Assembly (NCBI GenBank): GCA_043585095.1
Contig: CP121321.1
Location: 1,116,001-1,180,000, forward strand
Reading direction: 5' to 3'
From: JANQIO01 sp043585095
GTDB lineage: Bacteria; Pseudomonadota; Gammaproteobacteria; Pseudomonadales; Halieaceae
DNA: 64,000 nt
Part shown: positions 33,067 to 42,118 of the stretch, in pieces
Layout: each line of letters begins with the position of its first letter
Position numbering within the stretch: position 1 is the first letter of the stretch
Notes under the pieces: generated by a model
The model's input: only the letters and a program-made list of their open reading frames with translations
What the model was told of the DNA's origin: nothing
The model's database searches: none
Position numbers and translations under genes: made by a program

Positions 33067-33912
33067 ATGAAGTTTGAAGGCACTGAGCGTTACGTAGCCA
33101 CGGATGATCTGCGCATGGCGGTCAATGCCGCCGTGGAGTTACAGCGTCCCTTGTTGATTAAGGGCGAGCCAGGTACGGGTAAAACGATGCTCGCAGAAGA
33201 AGTTGCTCAAGCCCTGGATATGCCGCTTATTCAGTGGCACATCAAATCCACTACCAAAGCGCAACAAGGCCTCTACGAATACGATGCTGTTTCCCGACTG
33301 CGTGATTCACAGCTGGGCGACGACAAGGTTCACGATATCGCCAACTACATCAAACGCGGCAAGCTCTGGGAAGCCTTTGCTGCAGACCAGCAGGTTGTGC
33401 TGCTGATTGATGAGGTAGACAAGGCCGATATTGAGTTTCCCAATGATTTGTTGGTCGAGTTAGACCGCATGGAATTTTTTGTCTACGAGACCGGCGAAAC
33501 CATTAAAGCGAAGCACCGTCCCGTTATCATCATCACCAGCAACAATGAAAAAGAATTGCCAGACGCGTTTTTGCGCCGCTGCTTCTTCCATTTTATTAAC
33601 TTCCCGGATCGGGACACCATGCGCGAGATCGTTGACGTGCATTATCCCAATATCACTCAGGATCTGGTGCAAGAAGCGATGGAGGTGTTTTTTGACGTTC
33701 GCGGCATCCCTGGCCTGAAAAAGAAGCCCTCTACGTCCGAGCTGATCGATTGGTTGAAGCTGCTGATGGCCGATGATATCCCCGACGAGATATTGAAGGA
33801 TCGCGATCCCAGCAAGGCGATCCCGCCACTCTACGGCGCGCTGTTGAAAAACGAGCAAGACGTTCACTTGCTGGAGCGGTTGGCCTTTATGCATCGCCGT
33901 GAAATGCGCTAG
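33067..33912 (+). CDS. MoxR-family AAA+ ATPase
   Basis: A 281-residue ATPase. Walker A LLIKGEPGTGKTMLAEEVAQAL, Walker B VVLLIDEVDKADIEFPNDLLVELD, sensor-1 IIITSNNEKELPDAFLRRCFFHFINFPD. MoxR ATPases act as chaperones for metal or cofactor insertion or assembly together with VWA proteins. The next gene encodes such a partner, 17 bp downstream. The final segment has a GLKKKPSTSELIDWLKLL helix typical of the family. Confidence 0.92.
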   Translation: MKFEGTERYVATDDLRMAVNAAVELQRPLLIKGEPGTGKTMLAEEVAQALDMPLIQWHIKSTTKAQQGLYEYDAVSRLRDSQLGDDKVHDIANYIKRGKLWEAFAADQQVVLLIDEVDKADIEFPNDLLVELDRMEFFVYETGETIKAKHRPVIIITSNNEKELPDAFLRRCFFHFINFPDRDTMREIVDVHYPNITQDLVQEAMEVFFDVRGIPGLKKKPSTSELIDWLKLLMADDIPDEILKDRDPSKAIPPLYGALLKNEQDVHLLERLAFMHRREMR

Positions 33913-33929
33913 CGGCGCGATACGCGACG

Positions 33930-35105
33930 ATGTTGATTAATTTTTTCCATGGCCTGCGTGATGCGGGCGTTCCTGTCACAACCACTGAGCTGCTGGTCCT
34001 GCTTGAAGGGCTCAAGCAGCGCATGGCGTTCGCTGACATGGATGACTTCTACTACTTCTCTCGCACCTGCATGGTTAAAGATGAGAAGTACTTCGACCGA
34101 TTCGATCGTGCCTTTGGGCTGCATTTTCAGGAATTGGAAGCTCTCGATGACATCATCGAGGCGCTGATTCCCGACGACTGGCTGCGCAGCGAGTTCATCA
34201 AGAATCTCAGCGAAGAGGAAAAGGCCCAGATTGAAACACTCGGTGGGCTGGAGAAGCTTATCGAGGAGTTCAAAAAGCGCCTCGAGGAGCAAAAGGAACG
34301 ACACGAGGGCGGCAACAAGTGGGTTGGCACTGGCGGGACATCACCGTTCGGCCAGGAGGGCTACCACCCGGAAGGCGTGAGAGTTGGCCCCAACGGCAAG
34401 AATGGCAAGGCCGTCAAAGTCTGGGACCGTCGTGACTTCAAGAATCTTGACGACAGCGTCGAGCTGGGTACGCGCAATATTAAAGTGGCACTAAGAAGAC
34501 TTCGCAAATTTGCCCGCACCGGCGCTGCCGACGAGCTGGATCTGGACGATACGATTAGTTCTACCGCCAGAAACGCGGGCCTGCTGGACATTAAAATGGT
34601 CCCAGAGCGCCACAACGCGGTTAAGGTGTTGCTGTTTTTGGATATTGGCGGCTCGATGGACCCGCATATCAAGGTCTGCGAAGAGCTGTTTTCCGCATCC
34701 CGCACCGAGTTCAAACACCTTGAGCATTTCTATTTCCACAACTTCATCTATGAGTCTGTCTGGAAGAACAACGTCCGCCGACACAATGAGCGTTACCCCT
34801 TGCTCGATGTACTGCATAAGTACAGTCACGACTACAAAGTAATTTTTGTCGGAGACGCCTCCATGTCACCCTATGAGATCGCGCAACCTGGCGGCAGCGT
34901 GGAGCATTGGAATGAAGAGTCGGGGGAGGTGTGGATGCGCCGTCTGCGCGAGGTGTACGACAAGGTGATTTGGTTAAACCCGGTGCCTGAGGCCGACTGG
35001 GAGTACACACAGTCGATTTCAATGACCCGGCAGCTACTTGAGGGACAGATGTTCCCATTGACGCTGCGCGGCCTTGAAGAAGGTATGAGCTTTCTCTCCA
35101 GGTAA
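33930..35105 (+). CDS. VWA-domain protein (CoxE-like), partner of MoxR
   Basis: A 391-residue protein. The N-terminal part (about 1-120) is helical and CoxE-like (INFFHGLRDAGVPVTTTELLVLLEGLKQ), followed by a charged region and a C-terminal VWA domain (about 210-370). The MIDAS motif reads LLFLDIGGSMDPH, so the usual D-x-S-x-S is D-I-G-G-S: the first Ser is replaced by Gly, as in related CoxE-type proteins. It likely forms a complex with the preceding ATPase; the client is unknown, since no cox or other metalloenzyme genes are nearby. Confidence 0.87.
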   Translation: MLINFFHGLRDAGVPVTTTELLVLLEGLKQRMAFADMDDFYYFSRTCMVKDEKYFDRFDRAFGLHFQELEALDDIIEALIPDDWLRSEFIKNLSEEEKAQIETLGGLEKLIEEFKKRLEEQKERHEGGNKWVGTGGTSPFGQEGYHPEGVRVGPNGKNGKAVKVWDRRDFKNLDDSVELGTRNIKVALRRLRKFARTGAADELDLDDTISSTARNAGLLDIKMVPERHNAVKVLLFLDIGGSMDPHIKVCEELFSASRTEFKHLEHFYFHNFIYESVWKNNVRRHNERYPLLDVLHKYSHDYKVIFVGDASMSPYEIAQPGGSVEHWNEESGEVWMRRLREVYDKVIWLNPVPEADWEYTQSISMTRQLLEGQMFPLTLRGLEEGMSFLSR

Positions 35106-35164
35106 CGCAGAATCGGCGTACAAATAGTATACCCGCACACTTGAGCCGTTGCGTTGAGACCGGC

Positions 35165-35902
35165 TTACGTTAAATAGGCGATCAGTGCCGCCGTCACCGC
35201 GACGTTGAGAGACTCCACACCGTTGGCCATGGGTATGGCGCAGCGATAGTCTGCCAGTGCGTTAACGCCAGCAGAGGGCCCCGTTGATTCATTTCCCAAG
35301 ACGTACACTGTCGGGCTTTGCCTGCTGCGCTGGCCCAGATCCGCTTCCGCGTTTGAGTCAAGCACGACCACGCCATACCCGCGCTGCTGACAGGAATGCA
35401 AAGCATCGGCCATATCACGGCAGCGCACCAGCGGCGCTTTGAACAGCGTTCCGGCACTCGCCTTGACCGCGAGAGGCCCCAGGGCCGCATTGCCCTCTCT
35501 GGGCCATAGAATGCCGTTGATGCCGCCTGCGACGGCTGATCGAAGCAGCATCCCCGCGTTTTGGGGGTTGGTAATGCCATCCACGGCTAATAAACGTGGT
35601 TTTTGTATCGGGTTGCCCGCCAGAAAATCATCCAGTGACGCGAAGGCGGGGCAGAAAACGTCCAGTGCAACACCCTGATCCTGGCTGCCCTTGCGCGAAA
35701 TTCGCGATAGCTCTCGCTTACCGTGGTAAACAATCTCTACACCGCGTCCCTCAGCGATGGCACACATTTCATCGAGGATTGCGGCAGACTTATTGCTGTC
35801 AGCCAGGTGCAGGCGCTTGCAGTCCAGGGTGTGGTCATTAAGAGTCTCCAGCACCGGTTTGCGGCCATACACCGTCACCAGCTGATCGAAAAACCCCGCC
35901 AT
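35165..35902 (-). CDS. TrmH/SpoU-family RNA 2'-O-methyltransferase
   Basis: A 245-residue SPOUT methyltransferase. The substrate-binding N-terminus (YGRKPVLETLNDHTLDCKRLHLADSN) is followed by motif 1 LAVDGITNPQNAGMLLRSAVAG, motif 2 TVYVLGNESTGPSAGV and motif 3 IPMANGVESLNVAVTAALIAYL, which together build the SAM knot. Like RlmB/TrmH members, it may methylate rRNA or tRNA, but the target cannot be told. It follows the IclR gene with a 1-bp overlap. Confidence 0.88.
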   Translation of the reverse strand: MAGFFDQLVTVYGRKPVLETLNDHTLDCKRLHLADSNKSAAILDEMCAIAEGRGVEIVYHGKRELSRISRKGSQDQGVALDVFCPAFASLDDFLAGNPIQKPRLLAVDGITNPQNAGMLLRSAVAGGINGILWPREGNAALGPLAVKASAGTLFKAPLVRCRDMADALHSCQQRGYGVVVLDSNAEADLGQRSRQSPTVYVLGNESTGPSAGVNALADYRCAIPMANGVESLNVAVTAALIAYLT

Positions 35903-36822
35903 TAGCGCTCGCTGTCGTCCTCGAACGGGGCGTGGTTTTTGGCGACGTCAGCTACATCATTGGCCGCTGCTTGCATACGCGCCGCAATGGCTTCGATATC
36001 ACTGCCCGCCACTGGCTTGCTAAATGAGCCTGCAGTGAAGCACAGCGCAGGCAGCTGTTTTTGAGCGAATACCGGTACCGTAATGGTGCTCACTTCATAA
36101 CGTGATTTGGGATCGATACGGTCAAGGTGTACCTGCTCATCACACAGCGCGCGTTGATACTTGGCAGTGACCTCTTCGAGGTCACTCAAATTCCAGGCAT
36201 TCTGAATGTGCTTCAAATCTTCGTAGAGCTGCGTTTCGGCCTGAGTCTTAAGTACCACTTCATAGCCGCGGGCGCGTATGCCGATGACCGACATGCGCAA
36301 GCGCTGGTCGAGTCGCTCGTTGTAGTCACCGCGCGCCTCGTGGGCGGAGGTCAGCCAGGCTTGCAGATGCTTGGCGGGGGACCAGGCGGTGAAGCAGGCT
36401 CCGATAGGCGCCACGTTTGGTAGCCGCAGGCCAAGTTGAAAATTATCGATCAGCGAGGTTGCCTTGCCATACAAAGCGAGCAGTACCAGGTGTGACTTGG
36501 AGCGGGCGGTAACGGCAAAGCCCAACTCAAGCTCGTCCTCTAATGCCTCCAGTGCAGGTCTTGCATATTCCAGCACGGGAAACTGTGCAAAGGCGGCGTT
36601 GCCGGCGGCCATGATGCTGGGCCCCAGGCGGTAGGCCTTGGTTTTAGGGTGCTGAACCAGAAAGCCGTAGGTGGCCATCGTGGTCAGGATGGCGTGGCAG
36701 GTTGCTTTGTTCAAATTGAGCCGTCGGGTCATCTCTGTCAGGCCGAAGGCCTGGTGTGGATTAGCCATCAACAAATCGAGAATCGCGAGAGCTCTGGCTG
36801 TCGGTTGCGAAAATAGGGCCAC
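35902..36822 (-). CDS. IclR-family transcriptional regulator
   Basis: A 306-residue regulator: N-terminal winged helix (LAILDLLMANPHQAFGLTEMTRRLNLNKATCHAILTTMATYGFLVQ) and an IclR effector domain with FAVTARSKSHLVLLALYG. It controls carbon-metabolism genes in other species. The TrmH gene downstream is the only linked gene, so an operon of a regulator with a methyltransferase is odd. Effector unknown. Confidence 0.87.
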   Translation of the reverse strand: MALFSQPTARALAILDLLMANPHQAFGLTEMTRRLNLNKATCHAILTTMATYGFLVQHPKTKAYRLGPSIMAAGNAAFAQFPVLEYARPALEALEDELELGFAVTARSKSHLVLLALYGKATSLIDNFQLGLRLPNVAPIGACFTAWSPAKHLQAWLTSAHEARGDYNERLDQRLRMSVIGIRARGYEVVLKTQAETQLYEDLKHIQNAWNLSDLEEVTAKYQRALCDEQVHLDRIDPKSRYEVSTITVPVFAQKQLPALCFTAGSFSKPVAGSDIEAIAARMQAAANDVADVAKNHAPFEDDSER

Positions 36823-37022
36823 GGTAAACTGCGTCCTGTGTCTGCGGTTATATACTGCTTAGCCAGGCCCCAAGAGGCCTTGTCATATCGGCATATTTGC
36901 AGTTTGAATTGTTAAACTTTGCAAGATCATACTGCCAGCGAGCAAGTGAAAGCAACAGGCAAGTAGCGTTTGGTGTGGCGGCATTAAAGCATTCGCTGGG
37001 ACAGCTGATCAGCAATAATCGA

Positions 37023-37048
37023 GCGGCTGCCGGTTGCGCGGCAGCCGC
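37023..37048. repeat. long GC-rich inverted repeat upstream of the glutaredoxin gene
   Basis: GCGGCTGCCG (37023-37032) pairs perfectly with CGGCAGCCGC (37039-37048) across GTTGCG. No T-run on either side. It lies in the 273-bp gap between the IclR and glutaredoxin genes; I see no other feature in that gap. Possible operator or mRNA leader hairpin. Confidence 0.6.
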
Positions 37049-37095
37049 AGAATAATAGAACCTAAAGAAACTTCAATTCAAGCAGTGAGAGGCCA

Positions 37096-37353
37096 ATGGA
37101 AAAAACACCACAACCTGACCTCGTGCTGTACAGCACCAGTGCCTGTCACTTGTGTGAACAGGCCGAGGCTCTATTGCTTCCCTTCGCTGCGCGGGGGCTA
37201 TCGATAGCGGTAGACGACATCAGCGAGTCCGATGCCTTGTTTGATCGCTACGGTATACGTATACCGGTCCTGCGACACCTTGAGAGCGGCCGTGAGCTGG
37301 ATTGGCCCTTCGACGCTCAGGCCCTGGCAGAATTGCTCAGCACAGAAATCTGA
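37096..37353 (+). CDS. glutaredoxin-like protein (DUF836 type)
   Basis: An 85-residue thioredoxin-fold protein with an N-terminal CxxC: YSTSACHLCEQAEALL (CHLC). The cis-Pro loop is RIPVLRHLESGRELDWPFD. Such small proteins reduce disulfides or serve as redox adaptors. Convergent with the Usp gene. Preceded by GAGAGG. Confidence 0.85.
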   Translation: MEKTPQPDLVLYSTSACHLCEQAEALLLPFAARGLSIAVDDISESDALFDRYGIRIPVLRHLESGRELDWPFDAQALAELLSTEI

Positions 37354-37412
37354 TGGTTCCGCCTGTTGCCTGTGGCGCAGCTTGGCAAAAAGGGCAGGGT
37401 GCAGGCGTTGCG

Positions 37413-37865
37413 CTAGCTGGTGGTGCCTACCCGCACCGCAAGCACGTCGCAGGTTGCCCCATGCAACACACCATTGGCCGTAGACCCCATTAGCAGGGCC
37501 AGGCCATAGCGTCCGTGGCTGCCCACCACGATCAGATCTGAGCCCAGTTCTTCGGCCATGGTGTGGATCTCCACCTCGGGGCGTCCCAGCACGATATGCT
37601 GATGGTCTGCAGCGATATCCCATGTTTCACCGAAGCCCTCGAGCTGCTGCTTTGCCTGTTGGTGAATCTCTTCCTGAATTCCGGAAAAATCCATGGGAAT
37701 GTCGCCGCCGTAGGCGAAGCTAAGGGGTTCGATGACGTGAATCACGTGCAGCGTTGCGCCGTTGCGTGCCGCCAACGCTGTGGCGCGCTCGGCAACTGCG
37801 GCGGACTCTTCACTGAGATCCACTGCCATCAAAAGAGTTTTATATGAGGTGCCTGACTCGGACAT
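37413..37865 (-). CDS. universal stress protein UspA family
   Basis: A 150-residue cytosolic protein. ATP-binding motif G-x2-G-x9-G-(S/T): VVGSHGRYGLALLMGSTANGVL. Single Usp domain, ADP/ATP-binding type. Facing the glutaredoxin gene; no regulatory sites recognised. Role in stress tolerance is inferred from the family. Confidence 0.93.
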   Translation of the reverse strand: MSESGTSYKTLLMAVDLSEESAAVAERATALAARNGATLHVIHVIEPLSFAYGGDIPMDFSGIQEEIHQQAKQQLEGFGETWDIAADHQHIVLGRPEVEIHTMAEELGSDLIVVGSHGRYGLALLMGSTANGVLHGATCDVLAVRVGTTS

Positions 37866-37935
37866 GTTCTGCTCCGTGCTGTAGTGTTAGATCCTTATAG
37901 CATAGTATGAATTCTGGATACCCTGTTTTGAGTCA

Positions 37936-38358
37936 ATGATCTACCTGCTGATTTTTGTCGTGATATTGGTGGCCCTGTCGCCCTTGTTGAGCATGATGCC
38001 CAGCAGACGCCAGCGCGAACTGGCGGGCTTACGACAGGCCGCAGCCAGCGCGGGGCTGTTCGTAAGCCTGGAGCCAGACCGCGAGGAAGGTGGGCGCGTT
38101 TACTATGGGTGTCGGCGGCAGCGCGGCGATACGGTGCAGCAGACGGCGACCTTGCGGAGGGCGGATTCTGAGTGGGTGCTCTGCTCAGGTGACTGGCCCA
38201 CAGAGCGACTTGAATCCTTGAGTTCGCTTCCCGAGGCTGTGATGGAGGTCCGGGAAGATGGCCGTGGAGTCGGTATATTCTGGGACGAGCGGGGTAGCGT
38301 GGAGGATGTAGACAGCATCGCCCGCGTCCTGCGCCAACTGATGGGCCGCCGCTGGTAG
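37936..38358 (+). CDS. membrane-anchored hypothetical protein
   Basis: A 140-residue protein with one N-terminal membrane segment (about 1-19, MIYLLIFVVILVALSPLLSM) and a cytosolic part of mixed sheet/helix. The sequence RRQRELAGLRQAAASAGLFVSLEP and the C-terminal DIARVLRQL-like tail (VDSIARVLRQLMGRR) resemble proteins found next to topA and relatives, but I cannot name the family. ATG start at 37936, diverging from the Usp gene with a 70-bp gap. Confidence 0.65.
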   Translation: MIYLLIFVVILVALSPLLSMMPSRRQRELAGLRQAAASAGLFVSLEPDREEGGRVYYGCRRQRGDTVQQTATLRRADSEWVLCSGDWPTERLESLSSLPEAVMEVREDGRGVGIFWDERGSVEDVDSIARVLRQLMGRRW

Positions 38359-38419
38359 TTCCCGGTCCATAGCGGTCCATGCTCAACAATAGAAATTGAC
38401 GCAGGCATAGCCTCGGTCC

Positions 38420-38448
38420 TTGACCGCTGACCGGACAGGTCTTATATA
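38420..38448 (+). promoter_or_regulatory. sigma70 promoter of topA
   Basis: TTGACC (38420-38425), 17-bp spacer, TATATA (38443-38448). Predicted start near 38455, giving a 60-nt leader before the ATG at 38516. This also argues against the longer frame that begins at 38420. Confidence 0.75.
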
Positions 38449-38515
38449 TGTCGGCCTTTTAACGCTGACGCCAGCGCCGGGAAGTCGTTCGCGTCGGCAC
38501 ACATGCAAGGAATGT

Positions 38516-41203
38516 ATGGGCAAGTCACTGGTAATTGTAGAGTCTCCGGCAAAAGCCAAGACAATTAATAAATACCTCGGCTCGGATTTTGTCGTGAAAT
38601 CCAGCGTGGGTCATATTCGTGACTTGCCTACCGCGGGAAACAGCAAGCCAGTCGACCCGAAAGAGCGGGCACGCCAGGCCGCCATCACCCGCAAACTCAA
38701 GCCCGAAGAGAAAGCCGCTCACCGCGCTAAAAAGAATCGTGAACAGCTTATAAAGCGCATGGGTATCGATCCGTCGCGCGAGTGGCAAGCCCACTACGAG
38801 ATTCTCCCTGGCAAGGAAAAGGTTGTTAGCGAGTTGAAGAAGCTGGCTAAGGATGCCGATGAAATCTATCTCGCGACTGACCTTGATCGCGAAGGAGAAG
38901 CCATCGCCTGGCATCTGCGCGAGGCGATTGGTGGTGACGAGGGTCGCTACAAGCGTGTCGTTTTTAACGAAATCACCAAGCGCGCTATTCAGGAAGCCTT
39001 TGAGCACCCGGGAGAGTTGGATACTGATAGGGTAAATGCACAACAGGCGCGCAGGTTCCTGGATCGCGTGGTGGGCTATATGGTCTCGCCCCTGTTGTGG
39101 GCAAAAATTGCTCGAGGACTGTCCGCGGGCCGCGTACAGTCGGTAGCGGTAAAACTATTGGTCGAGCGAGAACGCGAAATTCACGCGTTCATTCCCGAAG
39201 AATTCTGGGAGCTGCATGCAGAGCTTTCGGACGCTAAGCAAAACGACATCCGTTTCCAGGTGGTGCGTCACAACGGCGAGAAATTCCGCCCCGGCAACGA
39301 AGCGGGCGCCTACGCGGCGGTAACGGCTTTGGAAGGCGCGCCGTTTGCGGTGAAAAGCCGCGAAGACAAACCCACCAGCTCTCGTCCGCCGGCGCCTTAC
39401 ATTACCTCCACGCTGCAGCAGGCGGCCAGCACGCGCCTGGGCTTTAGCGTAAAGAAAACCATGATGATGGCGCAGCGCCTCTACGAGGCCGGATATATCA
39501 CCTACATGCGCACAGACTCGACGAATCTGAGTCAGGACGCGGTGAATGCCTGTCGCGACTATATCAGCAGCAACTTTACCGATGCCTACCTGCCCGAAGC
39601 GCCAAATCGCTACAGCTCGAAGGACGGCGCTCAGGAGGCGCACGAAGCTATTCGACCCTCAGACGTCGGCGTTAAACAGTCTGCCTTGAAGGGCATGGAA
39701 CGGGACGCAGAGCGCCTCTACGAGATGATCTGGCGTCAGTTTGTCGCCTGTCAGATGACCGCTGCACGTTATCTGTCCAGCACCGTCACCGTATCGGCAG
39801 CCGACTATGAGATGACCGCGAAGGGACGCATTATTCAGTTTGATGGCTTCACGCGGGTCCAACCTGTTGCAGGGAAACGTGCTGAGGAAGTCGTGCTGCC
39901 TGATTTGCAGCAGGGCAATAGCCTGAAGCTCATCAAACTGGATCCCAGCCAGCATTTCACCAAGCCGCCCTCGCGCTATGGCGAGGCGAGCCTGGTGCGT
40001 GAATTGGAGAAGCGCGGCATCGGTCGCCCGTCCACTTACGCATCGATCATTTCTACGATTCAGGATCGTGGCTATGTGCGGCTGGAAAACAAACGCTTCT
40101 ACGCTGAGAAGATGGGCGACATCGTGACCGAGCGCTTGCAGGAAAGCTTCCCGGATTTGCTCGACTACGGCTTTACCGCGGATATGGAAGAGCATCTGGA
40201 TGAGGTGGCTGACGGCAATATGCCCTGGCATAAGCTGCTGGATGAGTTCTATGCGGATTTCAGCAGCAAGCTCGCACAGGCTGAGCAAGACGAAGATGGG
40301 ATGCGCCGCAACGAGCCCACTATGACGGACATACCCTGCCCCAAGTGCGAGCGGCCGCTGCAAATCCGTACGGCGAGCACTGGGGTATTCCTGGGATGTT
40401 CTGGCTATATGCTGCCGCCTAAGGAGCGCTGTAAGCAAACCATCAATCTGATCCCCGGCGACGAGGCGATTAGCGAAGACGCCGACGAAGAAGCCGAGTC
40501 ACGTCAGCTGCGCGAGCGCCATCGTTGCGGCAAGTGCAATACGGCAATGGATAGTTACCTGATTGACGAGAAACGGAAGCTTCACGTCTGCGGTAACAAC
40601 CCCGACTGTGATGGTTATGAGATCGAGCAGGGCGCCTTTCGTATCAAGGGATACGATGGGCCGGTCATCGAATGCGATAAATGCGGCGAAGATATGCAAT
40701 TAAAGACTGGCCGCTTTGGCAAGTATTTTGGCTGTACCGGCGAGGACTGTAAAAACACCCGGAAATTGCTGCGCAATGGTGAAGCCGCGCCACCCAAGAT
40801 GGATCCGGTACCGATGCCAGAGCTGGCCTGCGAGAAAGTTGAGGATACCTACGTTCTGCGTGATGGTGCCGCTGGGCTGTTCCTGGCTGCAAGCCAGTTC
40901 CCTCGCAACCGGGAGACCCGTGCACCGTTCCTGGACGAGATCCTGCCGCATAGAGAAGAGATTGATCCAAAGTATCATTTTCTGTTTGACGGACCAGTAG
41001 AAGATAACGCCGGAAATCGCACGCAGATTCGCTACAGCCGCAAAACCAAGGAGCAGTACCTGATGACAGAAGTCGAGGGTAAAGCGACAGGTTGGCGGGC
41101 CTTCTACACTGGTGGCAAATGGGTTGCCGAAATCCCTGCGACCAAGAAAAAGAAGCCCGCGAAGAAAAAAGCAGCCCGGAAAAAGGCTGCTAGCAAGTCG
41201 TGA
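38516..41203 (+). CDS. topA: DNA topoisomerase I
   Basis: Type IA topoisomerase relaxing negative supercoils, 895 residues from ATG 38516 (GKSLVIVESPAKAKTINKYLG, Toprim). The catalytic Tyr is in YEAGYITYMRTDSTNLS. Also present: FLDRVVGYMVSPLLWAKI and SRYGEASLVRELEKRGIGRPSTYASII. Three C-terminal zinc-ribbon-like Cys clusters follow (CPKCERPLQIR, RCGKCNTAM, CDKCGEDMQLK), and the tail is Lys/Ala-rich (KKKKPAKKKAARKKAASKS). Preceded by a promoter at 38420-38448. The next GTG overlaps its stop by 4 bp. Confidence 0.97.
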   Translation: MGKSLVIVESPAKAKTINKYLGSDFVVKSSVGHIRDLPTAGNSKPVDPKERARQAAITRKLKPEEKAAHRAKKNREQLIKRMGIDPSREWQAHYEILPGKEKVVSELKKLAKDADEIYLATDLDREGEAIAWHLREAIGGDEGRYKRVVFNEITKRAIQEAFEHPGELDTDRVNAQQARRFLDRVVGYMVSPLLWAKIARGLSAGRVQSVAVKLLVEREREIHAFIPEEFWELHAELSDAKQNDIRFQVVRHNGEKFRPGNEAGAYAAVTALEGAPFAVKSREDKPTSSRPPAPYITSTLQQAASTRLGFSVKKTMMMAQRLYEAGYITYMRTDSTNLSQDAVNACRDYISSNFTDAYLPEAPNRYSSKDGAQEAHEAIRPSDVGVKQSALKGMERDAERLYEMIWRQFVACQMTAARYLSSTVTVSAADYEMTAKGRIIQFDGFTRVQPVAGKRAEEVVLPDLQQGNSLKLIKLDPSQHFTKPPSRYGEASLVRELEKRGIGRPSTYASIISTIQDRGYVRLENKRFYAEKMGDIVTERLQESFPDLLDYGFTADMEEHLDEVADGNMPWHKLLDEFYADFSSKLAQAEQDEDGMRRNEPTMTDIPCPKCERPLQIRTASTGVFLGCSGYMLPPKERCKQTINLIPGDEAISEDADEEAESRQLRERHRCGKCNTAMDSYLIDEKRKLHVCGNNPDCDGYEIEQGAFRIKGYDGPVIECDKCGEDMQLKTGRFGKYFGCTGEDCKNTRKLLRNGEAAPPKMDPVPMPELACEKVEDTYVLRDGAAGLFLAASQFPRNRETRAPFLDEILPHREEIDPKYHFLFDGPVEDNAGNRTQIRYSRKTKEQYLMTEVEGKATGWRAFYTGGKWVAEIPATKKKKPAKKKAARKKAASKS

Positions 41204-41700
41204 GCGATGCCCGTGGCAGGGCGAACCGCAAGCTTTATCACGCGGCAATCCTGACGCGCATGCTGGAAGCAGAGCTAGCGCAGGAGCAGTACCCTGCATC
41301 GGTGGTACTGGAGGCAGCGGGACCCGCTATTCGCGGGCATCTGTTAGATGCTTATGGCTGGTTTCTACTGGAATTGGCTGAGGTCATTGCACTTCCAGAA
41401 CGACCGCCTCACTCGGTTGCAGAACTGGCGGAACCAGCCGACGGGCAGGCTGTTGAACTGGCCCCAGACTCGGATTGGATGCGTGGTGAACTCATTGAGT
41501 TAAAACGCCTTGAGCAATCCGGTTGGCTGGCGGCTTTGCAGGCGCCGGTGCCGACTATGGGAAGCGCTACCCCAGGCTTTCAGGCAGATAATCTGCTTGC
41601 CGTTACGGCGCAGGAGTGGAGTCTGGAGCAGCTTCGACAGTGGCATAAAGAGCTGGAGGCACTCATCGATCGGCTCAGCCATGGCCTCGATGAGTGGTAG
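41200..41700 (+). CDS. conserved hypothetical protein, possibly DUF6586
   Basis: A 166-residue soluble helical protein starting at GTG 41200, coupled to topA. NRKLYHAAILTRMLEAELAQEQYPASVVLEAAGPAIRGHLLDAYGWFLLELAEV and the C-terminal WSLEQLRQWHKELEALIDRLSHGLDEW are the conserved parts. In pseudomonads a similar gene lies between topA and the lexA/sulA region, which supports the DUF6586 label from memory. Function unknown. Confidence 0.75.
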   Translation: MSDARGRANRKLYHAAILTRMLEAELAQEQYPASVVLEAAGPAIRGHLLDAYGWFLLELAEVIALPERPPHSVAELAEPADGQAVELAPDSDWMRGELIELKRLEQSGWLAALQAPVPTMGSATPGFQADNLLAVTAQEWSLEQLRQWHKELEALIDRLSHGLDEW

Positions 41701-41741
41701 TTGTTACAATGAACGTGCAATCCAATCACACGAGGTATTGC

Positions 41742-42071
41742 GTGTCCTCATCTTTTCTTGAAATCATAGAAATGCCCAACGGCGATATCGTACTGCAGCG
41801 TGCGGAAGATGATCGCGAGATCGGCGGAGAGCCGTTGGTGACTATCCAGTTTTCTGAAGAATCGAAAGACTATCTAATGGATAACGCCCTGGAAGTGGCT
41901 CGAGCCATGATTCAGTCGGGCATCCAGACGGCGGCGCAGATGGCTGAAGATGGCCAAATAGAGATCAGTGGAGGCTTTGACACTGAGACAGGCGCTGACG
42001 GGGATGCTGAAATGGCGGAAGAGCAGGCGGATGACATTACAACGGATGGGTCTCCGCGAGTTCTGCACTAA
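41742..42071 (+). CDS. small acidic conserved hypothetical protein
   Basis: A 109-residue protein starting at GTG 41742 (SSSFLEIIEMPNGDIVLQR) after CGAGGT; an upstream ATG in the same frame would extend it by 16 non-conserved residues. QFSEESKDYLMDNALEVARAMIQSGIQTAAQMAEDG is the helical core. The C-terminus is strongly acidic (Asp/Glu/Ala). No family motif known to me. Convergent with lexA. Confidence 0.7.
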   Translation: MSSSFLEIIEMPNGDIVLQRAEDDREIGGEPLVTIQFSEESKDYLMDNALEVARAMIQSGIQTAAQMAEDGQIEISGGFDTETGADGDAEMAEEQADDITTDGSPRVLH

Positions 42072-42118
42072 GCGCTTTTTGCAACGGACGCTTTGCCCCG
42101 GCGCAGGCGCTGTAAACC

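Noticed and set aside
38420..38515. Upstream extension of topA
   Set aside because: It overlaps a convincing promoter and lacks topA similarity.
39659..40438. 259-codon open frame antisense to topA
   Set aside because: Shadow frame inside a well-conserved topoisomerase.
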